DNA of 64,000 nucleotides from Butyrivibrio proteoclasticus B316. GTDB lineage: Bacteria; Bacillota; Clostridia; Lachnospirales; Lachnospiraceae. The notes beneath the pieces were generated by a model, which did no database searches, had not been told where the DNA came from, and saw only the letters and a list, made by a program, of their open reading frames with translations. Both the position numbers and the translations under genes were made by a program. The stretch lies in NCBI RefSeq assembly GCF_000145035.1, contig NC_014387.1:1664001-1728000 (forward strand). The letters are read 5' to 3'. Positions 42,887 through 52,018 of the stretch are shown piece after piece. Positions within the stretch are counted from its first letter, which is position 1, and each line of letters begins with the position of its first letter.

Positions 42887-43870
42887 TTGAGTGAAGTCCT
42901 GTCACAAAACGAAATAGATAGTCTGCTGGCAGCACTCAGTACAGGTGAGCTGGATGTAGATCAAATGCAGGCGGCTGACGAAAAGAAAGTCAAAGATTAT
43001 GACTTCAAACGTCCTGCCAAGTTCTCCAAAGAGCATCTACGAACTCTTGAGATGATCTACGAACATTATGGAAGACTTTTGTCGACAACGCTTCCCTTGT
43101 ACCTGCGTAAGAATGTACAGGTTTCGGTTGCTAACTCGGAGACAGTTACTTATTCGGAGTTTAGTAATGCGTTGTCTAACCCTGTTATTCTTGGAGTTAT
43201 TAATTTCCTGCCACTTCAGGGAACTATAATTCTGGAATTACAGGCCAATATTGGTTTTTCCTTTATTGACAGAATGCTTGGAGGTGAAGGGGGAACTCTT
43301 GATAAGCCCAGACCCTTTACTGACATTGAGATGCCACTTATAGAAAAGCTTGTCACCATCTGTATGCAGCTGATGGTTGAACCTTGGCAGAACGTTGTAG
43401 CTATCAATCCTGTTATGGAAAGAATTGAGACAAACCCGCAGTTTGCTCAGGTTATTTCTCCGACAGATATGATCGCTATTGTAACTCTTAATATCAAGAT
43501 TGGTGATACGGAAGGTCTTATGAATGTCTGTCTTCCTTACTTCACACTTGAGTCTGTCATGGATAAGCTCAATACCAAGTTCTGGTTCTCGACTATGCAG
43601 AAAAATGCAGATGAGGATTATGAGGACACACTTGAGAGCATGGTTAAAAGAGTTGATGTTCCCGTCAAAGCCATTCTTGGTAAGTGCAATGTCTCAGTAA
43701 GCGATTTTGTTCATTTGCAGGCAGGGGACATTATAAGGCTTGATAACAGAGTAAATACAGATATGCAGGTATATGTAGGAAATATTTTCAAGTTTACTGC
43801 ACTGCCTGGTACTGCCAAAGATAAATATGCCGTAAGAATAACTTCGGTTGTAAGAGAGGAGGACGAGTAG
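42887..43870 (+). CDS. fliM: Flagellar motor switch protein FliM
   Basis: Switch subunit that binds CheY-P. It starts at TTG 42887 behind GAGAGGAG. 327 residues. The N-terminal LSQNEIDSLLAAL is the CheY-P binding peptide. The middle CheC-like domain includes FLPLQGTIILELQANIGFSF and DRMLGGEGG (LGG motif for FliG), and the C-terminal SpoA domain includes VKAILGKCNVSVSDFVHLQ with GDIIRLDN. Very close to fliY (4 bp), with which it forms the C-ring. Confidence 0.96.
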   Translation: MSEVLSQNEIDSLLAALSTGELDVDQMQAADEKKVKDYDFKRPAKFSKEHLRTLEMIYEHYGRLLSTTLPLYLRKNVQVSVANSETVTYSEFSNALSNPVILGVINFLPLQGTIILELQANIGFSFIDRMLGGEGGTLDKPRPFTDIEMPLIEKLVTICMQLMVEPWQNVVAINPVMERIETNPQFAQVISPTDMIAIVTLNIKIGDTEGLMNVCLPYFTLESVMDKLNTKFWFSTMQKNADEDYEDTLESMVKRVDVPVKAILGKCNVSVSDFVHLQAGDIIRLDNRVNTDMQVYVGNIFKFTALPGTAKDKYAVRITSVVREEDE

Positions 43871-43874
43871 CAGC

Positions 43875-45113
43875 ATGGATGGAATGTTATCACAAGATGA
43901 AATTAATGCTTTGCTAGCCGGAATGGATACTTCAGGCGGTGACGCCGGCGGGGATGCTCCTGCTGATGCACCGGCAGCTGATGACGCCTCTGCTGCTCCT
44001 GTTGGGGGTGGCTCTATAGATGAATCTCTTTTGACGGATTCAGAAAAAGATGCGATTGGTGAGGTTGCCAATATCAGTATGGGATCATCAGCAACTACGC
44101 TGTATTCCCTGGTTAATCAGAAGGTTAATATTACTACTCCTCAGGTTGAACTTGCAAACTGGGAGCATGTAATTGATAACTATGAAAGACCTTGTGTATT
44201 TATCCAGATCAAGTACACAGTTGGTCTTGATGGAACTAACATCCTTATCCTCAAGGAACACGATGTTATGGTTATCACCGACCTTATGATGGGCGGTGAT
44301 GGTACAAATACAGAGGGTGAGATCGGTGAACTGCAGTTGTCAGCTATTTCTGAGGCTATGAACCAGATGATGGGTGCTGCAGCGACATCTCTTTCTACAA
44401 TGATCAATCAAAAGGTAGATATCAGCCCGCCACAGGCGACGCTTCTTGATATGATCAATGATGATCCTTCTGACATCGCAGAATTCCTGACGGGAACCTT
44501 CGTAAGGATTTCTTTCAAGATGCAGGTCGGAGATCTTGTGGATTCAACTCTTATGCAGCTGTATCCTATAGATTTTGCCAAGACTTTGAAGGATACAGTT
44601 ATTACCGGTGATAGTGGCGGCGGAGATTCTGCACCTGCTCCTGAACCGGCACCGGCGCCGGCACCTACGCCACCTCCAGCAGCCGGTCCTATGCCTGATG
44701 CAGCAGGAATGCCTCAGATGGACCCGAATATGATGGCTGGTGGAATGCCTCAGATGGGTATGGGCATGGGAATGCCTCAAATGGGCATGCCTATGCAGAT
44801 GATGCCGCAGATGATGAATATGAATATTCAGCCGGCTCAGTTCCAGAATTTTGCCGGTGGAACAACCATCATGGCAGGCGGCGAGAATATAGGTATCATC
44901 AAGGATGTTCCTCTTGAAGTTACTGTTGAGCTCGGAAGAACAGCCAAGCCTATTGCAGATATTCTCGATTTTGCTCCTGGCACTATCATAGAGCTTGATA
45001 AGGTTGCAGGTGAACCTGTTGATGTTCTTGTTAACGGTAAATTTGTAGCCAAAGGAGAGGTTGTAGTTATTGAAGAAAGCTTCGGCGTCAGAGTTACAGA
45101 AATAGTACAGTAA
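43875..45113 (+). CDS. fliY: Flagellar switch phosphatase FliY (CheC-like plus FliN domain)
   Basis: C-ring protein that dephosphorylates CheY-P. 412 residues. It begins MDGMLSQDEINALLAGMD, a second CheY-binding-type peptide. The CheC-like domain (about 50-230) keeps both active-site patterns, DAIGEVANISMGSSATTL and SEAMNQMMGAAATSL. A Pro/Ala stretch followed by an extraordinary Met/Gly/Pro/Gln-rich linker (about 255-325) leads to the FliN/SpoA domain (DVPLEVTVELGRTAKPIADI, PGTIIELDKVAGEPVDVLVN). The 5' end is 4 bp after fliM. Confidence 0.95.
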   Translation: MDGMLSQDEINALLAGMDTSGGDAGGDAPADAPAADDASAAPVGGGSIDESLLTDSEKDAIGEVANISMGSSATTLYSLVNQKVNITTPQVELANWEHVIDNYERPCVFIQIKYTVGLDGTNILILKEHDVMVITDLMMGGDGTNTEGEIGELQLSAISEAMNQMMGAAATSLSTMINQKVDISPPQATLLDMINDDPSDIAEFLTGTFVRISFKMQVGDLVDSTLMQLYPIDFAKTLKDTVITGDSGGGDSAPAPEPAPAPAPTPPPAAGPMPDAAGMPQMDPNMMAGGMPQMGMGMGMPQMGMPMQMMPQMMNMNIQPAQFQNFAGGTTIMAGGENIGIIKDVPLEVTVELGRTAKPIADILDFAPGTIIELDKVAGEPVDVLVNGKFVAKGEVVVIEESFGVRVTEIVQ

Positions 45114-45130
45114 CGCCGATTGGGGATAAT

Positions 45131-45478
45131 ATGGGACTTGATTCTTACTTGCAGTTTATTTCGGTTTTGATAATTTTCATTCTTGTTCTTGCAGCTACTT
45201 TGTATGTCACCAAATGGATGGCTAATTATCAGAAAGGCTCTAATTCCAGCAGAAATATTGAGATAATTGATACCTGCAAGATATCTACCAACAAGTATAT
45301 TCAGATCATTCGAATTGGCGATAAGTATCTTTCAATCGCTGTTTCGAATGATCAGATTACAAACCTCGGGGAGGTTGATCCTTCTGAACTTGTACAAGAG
45401 CAGACAGGAGAAAACCTTGGCTTTAAAGAGATTTTCGACAAAATAAAGGGTGAGAAAAAGGACAATAATGGTAAATAA
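45131..45478 (+). CDS. fliO: Flagellar biosynthesis protein FliO
   Basis: Small membrane protein needed for assembly of the export gate (FliP). 115 residues: one N-terminal helix (about 8-28, FISVLIIFILVLAATLYVTK) and a cytoplasmic beta domain (IEIIDTCKISTNKYIQIIRI, DKYLSIAVSND) typical of FliO/FliZ. The gene ends within or next to the start of fliP. A cheY gene is often found between fliY and fliO in relatives but is absent here. Confidence 0.9.
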   Translation: MGLDSYLQFISVLIIFILVLAATLYVTKWMANYQKGSNSSRNIEIIDTCKISTNKYIQIIRIGDKYLSIAVSNDQITNLGEVDPSELVQEQTGENLGFKEIFDKIKGEKKDNNGK

Positions 45479-46412
45479 GAGGGGCGAGAGAGTTTACCAA
45501 AATAATAAGGGGTTTGGACTGGCCAGGGTATTTGCTGCAATAGCTTTATCTTTTGGCCTGGTTTGTATCCTCTTTGTTTCTACTTCTGTTACAGCTAAGG
45601 CTACACAAAATGTTATATCTGATACCACGCCCACTGATCCTACCACTGACGAAGAAAGTCATTTGACCGGTACTCAGGGAGAGAGGACCAATATTAATGA
45701 GCCTGGTTCTAGCGAGGATCCGGAGGACCTTAAGGAACTAAACATTGCTAATACTGTTACGGTAACCTATGACAATGGTAATGGTTCACTTAATGGTGCA
45801 CTCAGGATTCTGATCACACTTACACTTATTTCCCTTGCACCAACACTTTTGGTGATGATGACCTCTTTTACGAGAATCATCGTCGCACTTCATTTTACAA
45901 GAACTGCCATAGGTACCCAAACTTCACCGCCTAATCTGGTGATGCTTGGGATAGCTTTGTTTATGACACTTTTCATAATGCAGCCAACGCTTACTACTGT
46001 TTATAACGAAGCTGTTATACCTTTTGAAAATGGTGAAATGGATCAGCAGGAGTTTTTTGAAGAGGCCATGGATCCTTTTAGACAGTTTATGTACGGGCAG
46101 ACACAGAAAAAAGATGTGATCCTATTTATGAATATTGATGGAATAGAATGGGATGGAGAACTTGATAGTATTCCAAATGTGGTCCTGATCCCCAGTTTTA
46201 TAGTCAGTGAGCTTAGAACAGCATTCATAATCGGATTTATGATCTATATTCCTTTTATTGTTATAGACATGGTTGTGGCATCGGTTCTTATGAGTATGGG
46301 TATGATGATGCTGCCGCCAACAACAATTTCACTTCCGTTTAAGATATTGTTATTCGTACTTGCAGACGGATGGAGCCTTATTATAGGCAATCTTGTTAAA
46401 TCTTTTTACTAA
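45468..46412 (+). CDS. fliP: Flagellar export gate protein FliP
   Basis: Core of the type III export gate. The ATG at 45468, with AAGG just upstream, is preferred over a GTG at 45450; both overlap the end of fliO. About 314 residues against roughly 220-250 in most species. The surplus is an N-terminal signal-type helix (FAAIALSFGLVCILFVS) and an acidic Thr/Pro/Ser-rich segment of about 60 residues. The core is canonical: SLAPTLLVMMTSFTRIIVAL, LGIALFMTLFIMQP, FIVIDMVVASVLMSMGMMML and PPTTISLPFKI. Confidence 0.95.
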   Translation: MVNKRGERVYQNNKGFGLARVFAAIALSFGLVCILFVSTSVTAKATQNVISDTTPTDPTTDEESHLTGTQGERTNINEPGSSEDPEDLKELNIANTVTVTYDNGNGSLNGALRILITLTLISLAPTLLVMMTSFTRIIVALHFTRTAIGTQTSPPNLVMLGIALFMTLFIMQPTLTTVYNEAVIPFENGEMDQQEFFEEAMDPFRQFMYGQTQKKDVILFMNIDGIEWDGELDSIPNVVLIPSFIVSELRTAFIIGFMIYIPFIVIDMVVASVLMSMGMMMLPPTTISLPFKILLFVLADGWSLIIGNLVKSFY

Positions 46413-46433
46413 GAATGAGAGGAGGATGGGCAT

Positions 46434-46706
46434 ATGATTACGATAGGTGATATCAATGAGATTATCAGTTCGGCACTTTTCATGGTAATAAAAATGTCTC
46501 TGCCTGTACTTCTTACCTCAATGATCATTGGACTTGTTATCTCAATCTTTCAGACTGTTACATCCATCCAGGAACAGACCCTTACTTTTGTTCCTAAAGT
46601 TCTGGGAGTTTTTGTTATGATCATGATTCTTGGTAACTGGATGGCAACAGAATTAGCTGGATTTATAACTACGCTGTGGTCTGACTTTTCTCAGTATGTC
46701 AGGTAG
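46434..46706 (+). CDS. fliQ: Flagellar export gate protein FliQ
   Basis: Two-helix subunit of the export gate. 90 residues, normal. It has SLPVLLTSMIIGLVISIFQT and VTSIQEQTLTFVPKVLGVFV, the family signatures. ATG behind GAGGAGG. Between fliP and fliR. Confidence 0.96.
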   Translation: MITIGDINEIISSALFMVIKMSLPVLLTSMIIGLVISIFQTVTSIQEQTLTFVPKVLGVFVMIMILGNWMATELAGFITTLWSDFSQYVR

Positions 46707-46721
46707 AAAACAGGGGGCTGC

Positions 46722-47507
46722 ATGCTTGATTACAGTTTTAGTTACGGAGATTTAGAAATTTTTCTTCTGATATTTGTCAGGGTTGCGAGTTTTATCTTTA
46801 TTGCACCATTTTTTGGAGGAAGACAAACGCCTAACCTTGTGAAGATTGGATTTGGACTCTTACTTTCGATCATGCTCTATGGAGCTGTTCCTTTTGAAGC
46901 CCCGTCCTATAACACAATCATCGGATATACAGTGATCGTGTTAAAAGAGGTTTTGGCAGGTTTCCTCATAGGATATGCAGTTCAGTTGTGCGAGCTTATA
47001 TCTGCTTTTGCTGGAACCATAGTTGATATGCAGGTTGGTCTTTCTATGGTCAATATTTTTGATCCTAATACCAACGAACAGGTCACTATTACAGGAAGCC
47101 TTTATTCGCAGGTTCTGACAATGATGCTCATACTTACTGGCATGTATCAGTATATACTCAAGGCTTTGGCTGATACTTTTTATCTGATACCAATAAATGG
47201 AGCAGTAATAAACGCTGACAGGCTTCTTGCATCCATAATGGAGTTTCTTAGAGATTATATAGTTATTGGTTTCAGGATATGCCTGCCAATCTTTATCATT
47301 ACTTTTATTACAAATGTAATCCTTGGTGTTCTTGCTAAGGTATCTCCACAGATGAATATGTTCGCTGTTGGAATTCAGATAAAGATTATTATTGGACTGC
47401 TTATTATGTTTATTACAGTTACCATGTTAAACGATGCATCAAACTTTGTTTTTATAAACATGAAGGAGCTGATGGAACATTTTGTATATAGTTTGCAGAG
47501 CAGCTGA
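46722..47507 (+). CDS. fliR: Flagellar export gate protein FliR
   Basis: Completes the FliP/Q/R helical gate. 261 residues with about six membrane segments. ARVASFIFIAPFFGGRQTPN near the N terminus (family reads R-x-x-x-x-x-x-x-P-x-F-G), then VLKEVLAGFLIGYAVQL and GLSMVNIFDPNTNEQVT. Its 3' end overlaps the proposed flhB start by 26 bp. Confidence 0.95.
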   Translation: MLDYSFSYGDLEIFLLIFVRVASFIFIAPFFGGRQTPNLVKIGFGLLLSIMLYGAVPFEAPSYNTIIGYTVIVLKEVLAGFLIGYAVQLCELISAFAGTIVDMQVGLSMVNIFDPNTNEQVTITGSLYSQVLTMMLILTGMYQYILKALADTFYLIPINGAVINADRLLASIMEFLRDYIVIGFRICLPIFIITFITNVILGVLAKVSPQMNMFAVGIQIKIIIGLLIMFITVTMLNDASNFVFINMKELMEHFVYSLQSS

Positions 47508-48633
47508 TGCTGAGACAAAACTTTTAATTCCATATAACCTTCAGTTTTTCGCAGAAGATGCAAATGGCGCGGAGAAGTCAGAAGAACCTACCAGTAAAAA
47601 GCTTGATGACGCCAGAAAAGAAGGTCAGGTTGCCAAGAGCCAGGAGGTTGCCACTGCATTTTCATTACTTGCTTTTTTCCTGATACTCAGGTTTGGCTAT
47701 GGCTTTATGGGCGAAAACTTCGAAGCTATATTCGGGAGTGTGTATAACACTATCCCTTTTGTAGCCAGGATGTATGATGGCTTTTTGCCTGTAAATTATA
47801 TTTATAGCACTATTAATAAAGCTCTTTTAACAGTACTTTTGATCTGCGCTCCGTTTTTTATTTTTGGATTTCTGATTGCGTTTTTATGTGATCTTGTTCA
47901 GGTTGGCTTTAAGCCTACTTCCAAGCCGCTTCAGCCTAAATTGTCCAAGCTGAATCCTATCAGCGGTATGAAAAAGATCTTTTCAACCAGAAAGATATTT
48001 GACCTGTTAAAGTCCATCTTGAAGCTTGTGATCATGGGAGTTGTGATCATTTCGTACTTTAGTAATAGGCAGGAGTCCATATTTCTTTTATATGACATAC
48101 CGCTCAAGCAGGCTATCGGCCTTATGGGGAGCTTCATAATAGATCTTGGCATTCGCATTGCGGCAGCTTATATGATAATTGCTTTTGCGGATCTTATATA
48201 CCAGAGACGCAAGTTCCACAAAGATATGATGATGACCAAGCAGGAAGTCAAGGATGAGTTCAAGAATACTGAAGGTAATCCTGAAGTCAAATCGGCTCAG
48301 AAACGCCGTATGATGCAGGCTTCCAGAAGACGTATGATGCAGGAACTTCCCAAGGCAGACGTTGTTATCACGAACCCTACTCATTATGCAGTTGCTATCA
48401 GGTATGATGCAGAGGAAGCAGATGCTCCTATAGTTGTAGCCAAGGGTGCTGATTACATTGCTCAGAAGATCAAGGAAGTTGCTAAAGAAAACAACGTAGA
48501 AATCGTGGAAAACAAGCCCCTTGCCAGGATGCTATATGCAAATGTTGAAATTGGTGAGATGGTTCCTCCCGAGCTCTATAAGGCTGTGGCAGAAGTACTT
48601 GCTTATGTTTATCACCTTAAGGGCAAGGCGTGA
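47482..48633 (+). CDS. flhB: Flagellar export switch protein FlhB
   Basis: Export apparatus protein that self-cleaves to switch from hook to filament substrates. 383 residues if it starts at TTG 47482, the only plausible in-frame start before LIPYNLQFFAEDANG, which family members carry; it lies inside fliR. Four membrane helices follow EEPTSKKLDDARKEGQVAKS. The autocleavage motif NPTHYAVAIRY is intact (Asn298, Pro299). The start codon is somewhat uncertain because the ribosome site (GGAG at 47464-47467) is far. Confidence 0.93.
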   Translation: MYIVCRAADAETKLLIPYNLQFFAEDANGAEKSEEPTSKKLDDARKEGQVAKSQEVATAFSLLAFFLILRFGYGFMGENFEAIFGSVYNTIPFVARMYDGFLPVNYIYSTINKALLTVLLICAPFFIFGFLIAFLCDLVQVGFKPTSKPLQPKLSKLNPISGMKKIFSTRKIFDLLKSILKLVIMGVVIISYFSNRQESIFLLYDIPLKQAIGLMGSFIIDLGIRIAAAYMIIAFADLIYQRRKFHKDMMMTKQEVKDEFKNTEGNPEVKSAQKRRMMQASRRRMMQELPKADVVITNPTHYAVAIRYDAEEADAPIVVAKGADYIAQKIKEVAKENNVEIVENKPLARMLYANVEIGEMVPPELYKAVAEVLAYVYHLKGKA

Positions 48634-48679
48634 TATAGAGACAGTATATTAAGACTATCAGGGAAAGGAGGATCGGCAT

Positions 48680-50737
48680 ATGGATAGAAAAAAGATCGTA
48701 AACAGAATATATGACTATGGTCTGGCTCTTTATATTGTTGCGGCGGTTGTAATGCTGATCATTCCTTTAAAGGATTGGCTTTTAGATATACTCCTTGCTT
48801 TTGATATGGCCCTTTCATTTGTGATCATGTTTACATCAATGTTTGCGACGGATGTACTGGAAATGTCATTTTTCCCGACAATCCTTCTTTTTACAACCAT
48901 TTTCAGAATTGCACTTAATGTGTCTTCCACAAGACTCATTCTTACAGAAGGAAGCGCCGGAGAAGTTATTACAGTTTTTGGAAGTTTCGTTGGTGGCGGC
49001 GACCTTATCGTCGGAGCAATTGTATATGTAATTTTGATCATCGTTCAGCTGATGGTCATCAACAAAGGTTCTGAACGAGTAGCTGAAGTTAGTGCAAGAT
49101 TTACTCTTGATGCTATGCCCGGTAAGCAGATGGCTATTGATGCAGACCTTAACACCGGTGCTATAACTGATGCAGAGGCCAAGAAAAGGCGAGATAAGAT
49201 CCAGGAAGAGGCAAGCTTTTTCGGAGCCATGGATGGTGCTACCAAGTATGTAAAGGGCGATGCTACAGCTGGTCTTATCATTACAGCAACAAACCTCATT
49301 GGCGGAATTGCCATGGGTGTTCTCAGGAAGGGAATGGATGTAAATACGGCCATAAATACCTATTCAATCCTTACCATGGGTGATGGACTGGTAAGCTCGA
49401 TCCCTTCGCTGATGATATCTATGTCCACAGGTATTCTTGTTACAAAGGGCTCGAAAGAAGCAGACTTTGGCCACCTTCTTATCAATCAGCTCTTTGGAAT
49501 GCCGAAAACTCTTTATCTTGTAGGCGGCGTAGTGGCAGGACTTGGTATTTTTTCACCGCTTCCAACGCTTTTGTATGTTACTTTCGGAGCAGGATTTATT
49601 TTACTTGGAAGGATAACATCCCAGACAATAGAAGAGGTTGCTGTTGAATCGGAGGTCGCAACTCCTGAAGAACAGCAGGCAGAAGAAATTAGGCAGCCTG
49701 AGAATGTAACGAGTCTATTGCAGGTAGATCCTATCGAGCTTGAGTTTGGTTATGGAATCATTCCTCTTGCCGATGTTAATCAGGGCGGAGACCTTTTGGA
49801 CCGAGTTGTTATGATAAGGCGACAGGTTGCGCTTGAACTAGGTACTGTGGTTCCCATCATTCGACTGAGAGATAATATTCAGTTGAATCCTAATCAATAT
49901 ATCATTAAAATTAAAGGTATACAGGTGAGTGATGGAGAAATCCTGTTTGACCATTATATGGCCATGAATCCCGGACATGTAGAGGATGAGATCACGGGTA
50001 TTCCTACATTTGAACCTTCATTCCATCTGCCGGCTATCTGGATTACGGAAAGCCAGCGAGAGAGAGCGGAGAGTCTTGGATATACAGTTGTTGATCCTCC
50101 ATCAATCATTGCTACTCATCTTACTGAGATCATCAGAGAGCACATTGCTGAGCTTATGACCAGACAGGATGTTCAGAATCTCGTTGATAATCTCAAGGAA
50201 AATCATCCGGCTCTTGTGGACGAGCTTGTGCCTAAGCTCATGAGCCTTGGTGAGATTGAGAAAGTATTACAGAATCTGTTAAAAGAGGGAGTTTCTATCA
50301 GAGACCTCGTTACTATATTCGAAACCCTTGCTGATTTTGCACCGTCTACGCATGATCCCGATATTCTTACGGAATACGTCAGACAGAGTCTGAAACGTGC
50401 AATTTCAAGTAAGTACTTTATGCCAGGAGAGACTACCAGCGTTGTTACACTGGATCCTAAGATAGAACAGGAAATAATGAGCAGTGTCAAGCAGACTGAG
50501 ACAGGAGCTTATCTGACTCTTGATCCTGCAAGAACCAAGGCAATTCTAAATGCTGTCGGGGAACAGGTAAAGAAACTTGAAGAGGCTGGCAGGCTTGCGA
50601 TCATTATGGCTTCTCCTATAGTACGAATGTACTTTAAGAAGATGACAGAAGATTACTACAAAGATTTGATTGTGATTTCTTACAACGAAGTGGAACCTAA
50701 CATTGAATTACAATCTGTGGGGATGGTAACGGCTTAA
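48680..50737 (+). CDS. flhA: Flagellar export gate protein FlhA
   Basis: Large export-gate subunit; its cytoplasmic ring docks chaperone-substrate complexes. 685 residues: about eight membrane helices in the first 320, with RIALNVSSTRLILTEG and the charged FHIPEP loop DAMPGKQMAIDADLNTGAI, and a cytoplasmic domain (LELGYGIIP-type sequence LEFGYGIIPLADVNQGGDLL). ATG behind AAAGGAGG. Followed by flhF after 1 bp. Confidence 0.97.
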   Translation: MDRKKIVNRIYDYGLALYIVAAVVMLIIPLKDWLLDILLAFDMALSFVIMFTSMFATDVLEMSFFPTILLFTTIFRIALNVSSTRLILTEGSAGEVITVFGSFVGGGDLIVGAIVYVILIIVQLMVINKGSERVAEVSARFTLDAMPGKQMAIDADLNTGAITDAEAKKRRDKIQEEASFFGAMDGATKYVKGDATAGLIITATNLIGGIAMGVLRKGMDVNTAINTYSILTMGDGLVSSIPSLMISMSTGILVTKGSKEADFGHLLINQLFGMPKTLYLVGGVVAGLGIFSPLPTLLYVTFGAGFILLGRITSQTIEEVAVESEVATPEEQQAEEIRQPENVTSLLQVDPIELEFGYGIIPLADVNQGGDLLDRVVMIRRQVALELGTVVPIIRLRDNIQLNPNQYIIKIKGIQVSDGEILFDHYMAMNPGHVEDEITGIPTFEPSFHLPAIWITESQRERAESLGYTVVDPPSIIATHLTEIIREHIAELMTRQDVQNLVDNLKENHPALVDELVPKLMSLGEIEKVLQNLLKEGVSIRDLVTIFETLADFAPSTHDPDILTEYVRQSLKRAISSKYFMPGETTSVVTLDPKIEQEIMSSVKQTETGAYLTLDPARTKAILNAVGEQVKKLEEAGRLAIIMASPIVRMYFKKMTEDYYKDLIVISYNEVEPNIELQSVGMVTA

Positions 50738-50738
50738 T

Positions 50739-52007
50739 ATGATTATCAAAAAGTATGTTGGAAAAACTGAGAGTGAGGCAACTGAAGAAGCTAAGAAGGA
50801 GCTGGGGCAGAACATTGTAGTGATGAATGTGAGACCTCTTAAAAAGAATGGTTTCTTTTCACTGTTTCAGGCTCAAAAGATCGAGGTTACTGTAGCTTTG
50901 GAAGAAGAGACAGAAAGGCCTGTGACAAGGACTCTGACACCTGACAGGAATTCCAAACCTGTAGGAAGAAATCCTCTTGTAGAAGGTAGTCAGATTGACA
51001 TAGTCAAGCCTGTGATCAAGGTCAATAAGTCTCCGGATATTATTGATGAGGGCAGCGCCATAGAAGAAAAGCTTGATAACCTTAGTAATCTTCTTGAAAA
51101 AAATATTAAATTTAACGAAAAAGATGATGTTAAGGACAAGGCTTTGGAGCCTGAAAAAGAGACAACTTCTAAGGCTTCTCCATCAGGAAGTGATATTTCT
51201 GACGAGACGATGTCCTTCATTAAATTGTTGTATAATACTCTTATAGAGAATGAAGTTGATGAGATTTATGTAAATCAGCTTACAGATGAAGTGGAAAAAA
51301 TTAGTAAACCTGGTATGCCATTTGATTTTGCACTTGCAAATGTATACCAGAAAATGGTTCTCAAATTTGGTAAATCAGAGCCTATTGAGCCTATCGAACA
51401 AGGGCAGGGACCAAGAGCGGAGATTTTCATAGGTCCTACAGGTGTCGGCAAAACTACTACTATCGCCAAGCTTGCATCTGAACTCTCTGTCACCCAGAAA
51501 AAGAAAGTTGCTCTTGTTACGGTTGATACATACAGAATAGCTGCTGCCGAACAGCTTCGTACCTATGCATCTATTCTGGAAATACCATTTAGGGTTATCT
51601 ATTCAGTTGATGAAATGAAACAGGTTGCTGAAGACTTTAAAGACTATGACTATATCATGGTTGATACAGCAGGCCATTCCCAGCATAACGATGAACTTAA
51701 GAGTGATATTGAAGCTTATATCAGAACTCTTGAGGATCTTATGGACTGCGAGAATTATCTTGTTTTGTCAGCAACTACCAAGTACAGAGATCTTATAGAG
51801 ATAGCTGATTCCTACTCAGAACTTGTTGCTTATAAGCTTATCTTTACCAAGATGGACGAAACAGGGGCTAAAGGTAATGTTTATAATATGAGAATGCACA
51901 CCGGAGCACCTGTTGCCTATATTACTAACGGACAGAATGTCCCAGATGATATTGCTGTTTTTGATGCACAGCGTATTGTCAAGAATCTATTGGGTGGAAA
52001 AAGTTAA
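50739..52007 (+). CDS. flhF: Flagellar placement GTPase FlhF
   Basis: SRP-type GTPase that determines where and how many flagella form. 422 residues. N-terminal basic region MIIKKYVGKTESEATEEAKK (family start), a variable linker, then the NG domain: P-loop GPTGVGKTTTIAKLASEL (about 231-248), VDTYRIAAAEQLRTYA, DYIMVDTAGHSQHN and TKMDETGAKG. ATG one base after flhA stop, 11 bp before flhG. Confidence 0.96.
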   Translation: MIIKKYVGKTESEATEEAKKELGQNIVVMNVRPLKKNGFFSLFQAQKIEVTVALEEETERPVTRTLTPDRNSKPVGRNPLVEGSQIDIVKPVIKVNKSPDIIDEGSAIEEKLDNLSNLLEKNIKFNEKDDVKDKALEPEKETTSKASPSGSDISDETMSFIKLLYNTLIENEVDEIYVNQLTDEVEKISKPGMPFDFALANVYQKMVLKFGKSEPIEPIEQGQGPRAEIFIGPTGVGKTTTIAKLASELSVTQKKKVALVTVDTYRIAAAEQLRTYASILEIPFRVIYSVDEMKQVAEDFKDYDYIMVDTAGHSQHNDELKSDIEAYIRTLEDLMDCENYLVLSATTKYRDLIEIADSYSELVAYKLIFTKMDETGAKGNVYNMRMHTGAPVAYITNGQNVPDDIAVFDAQRIVKNLLGGKS

Positions 52008-52018
52008 CGGGGGACTTT

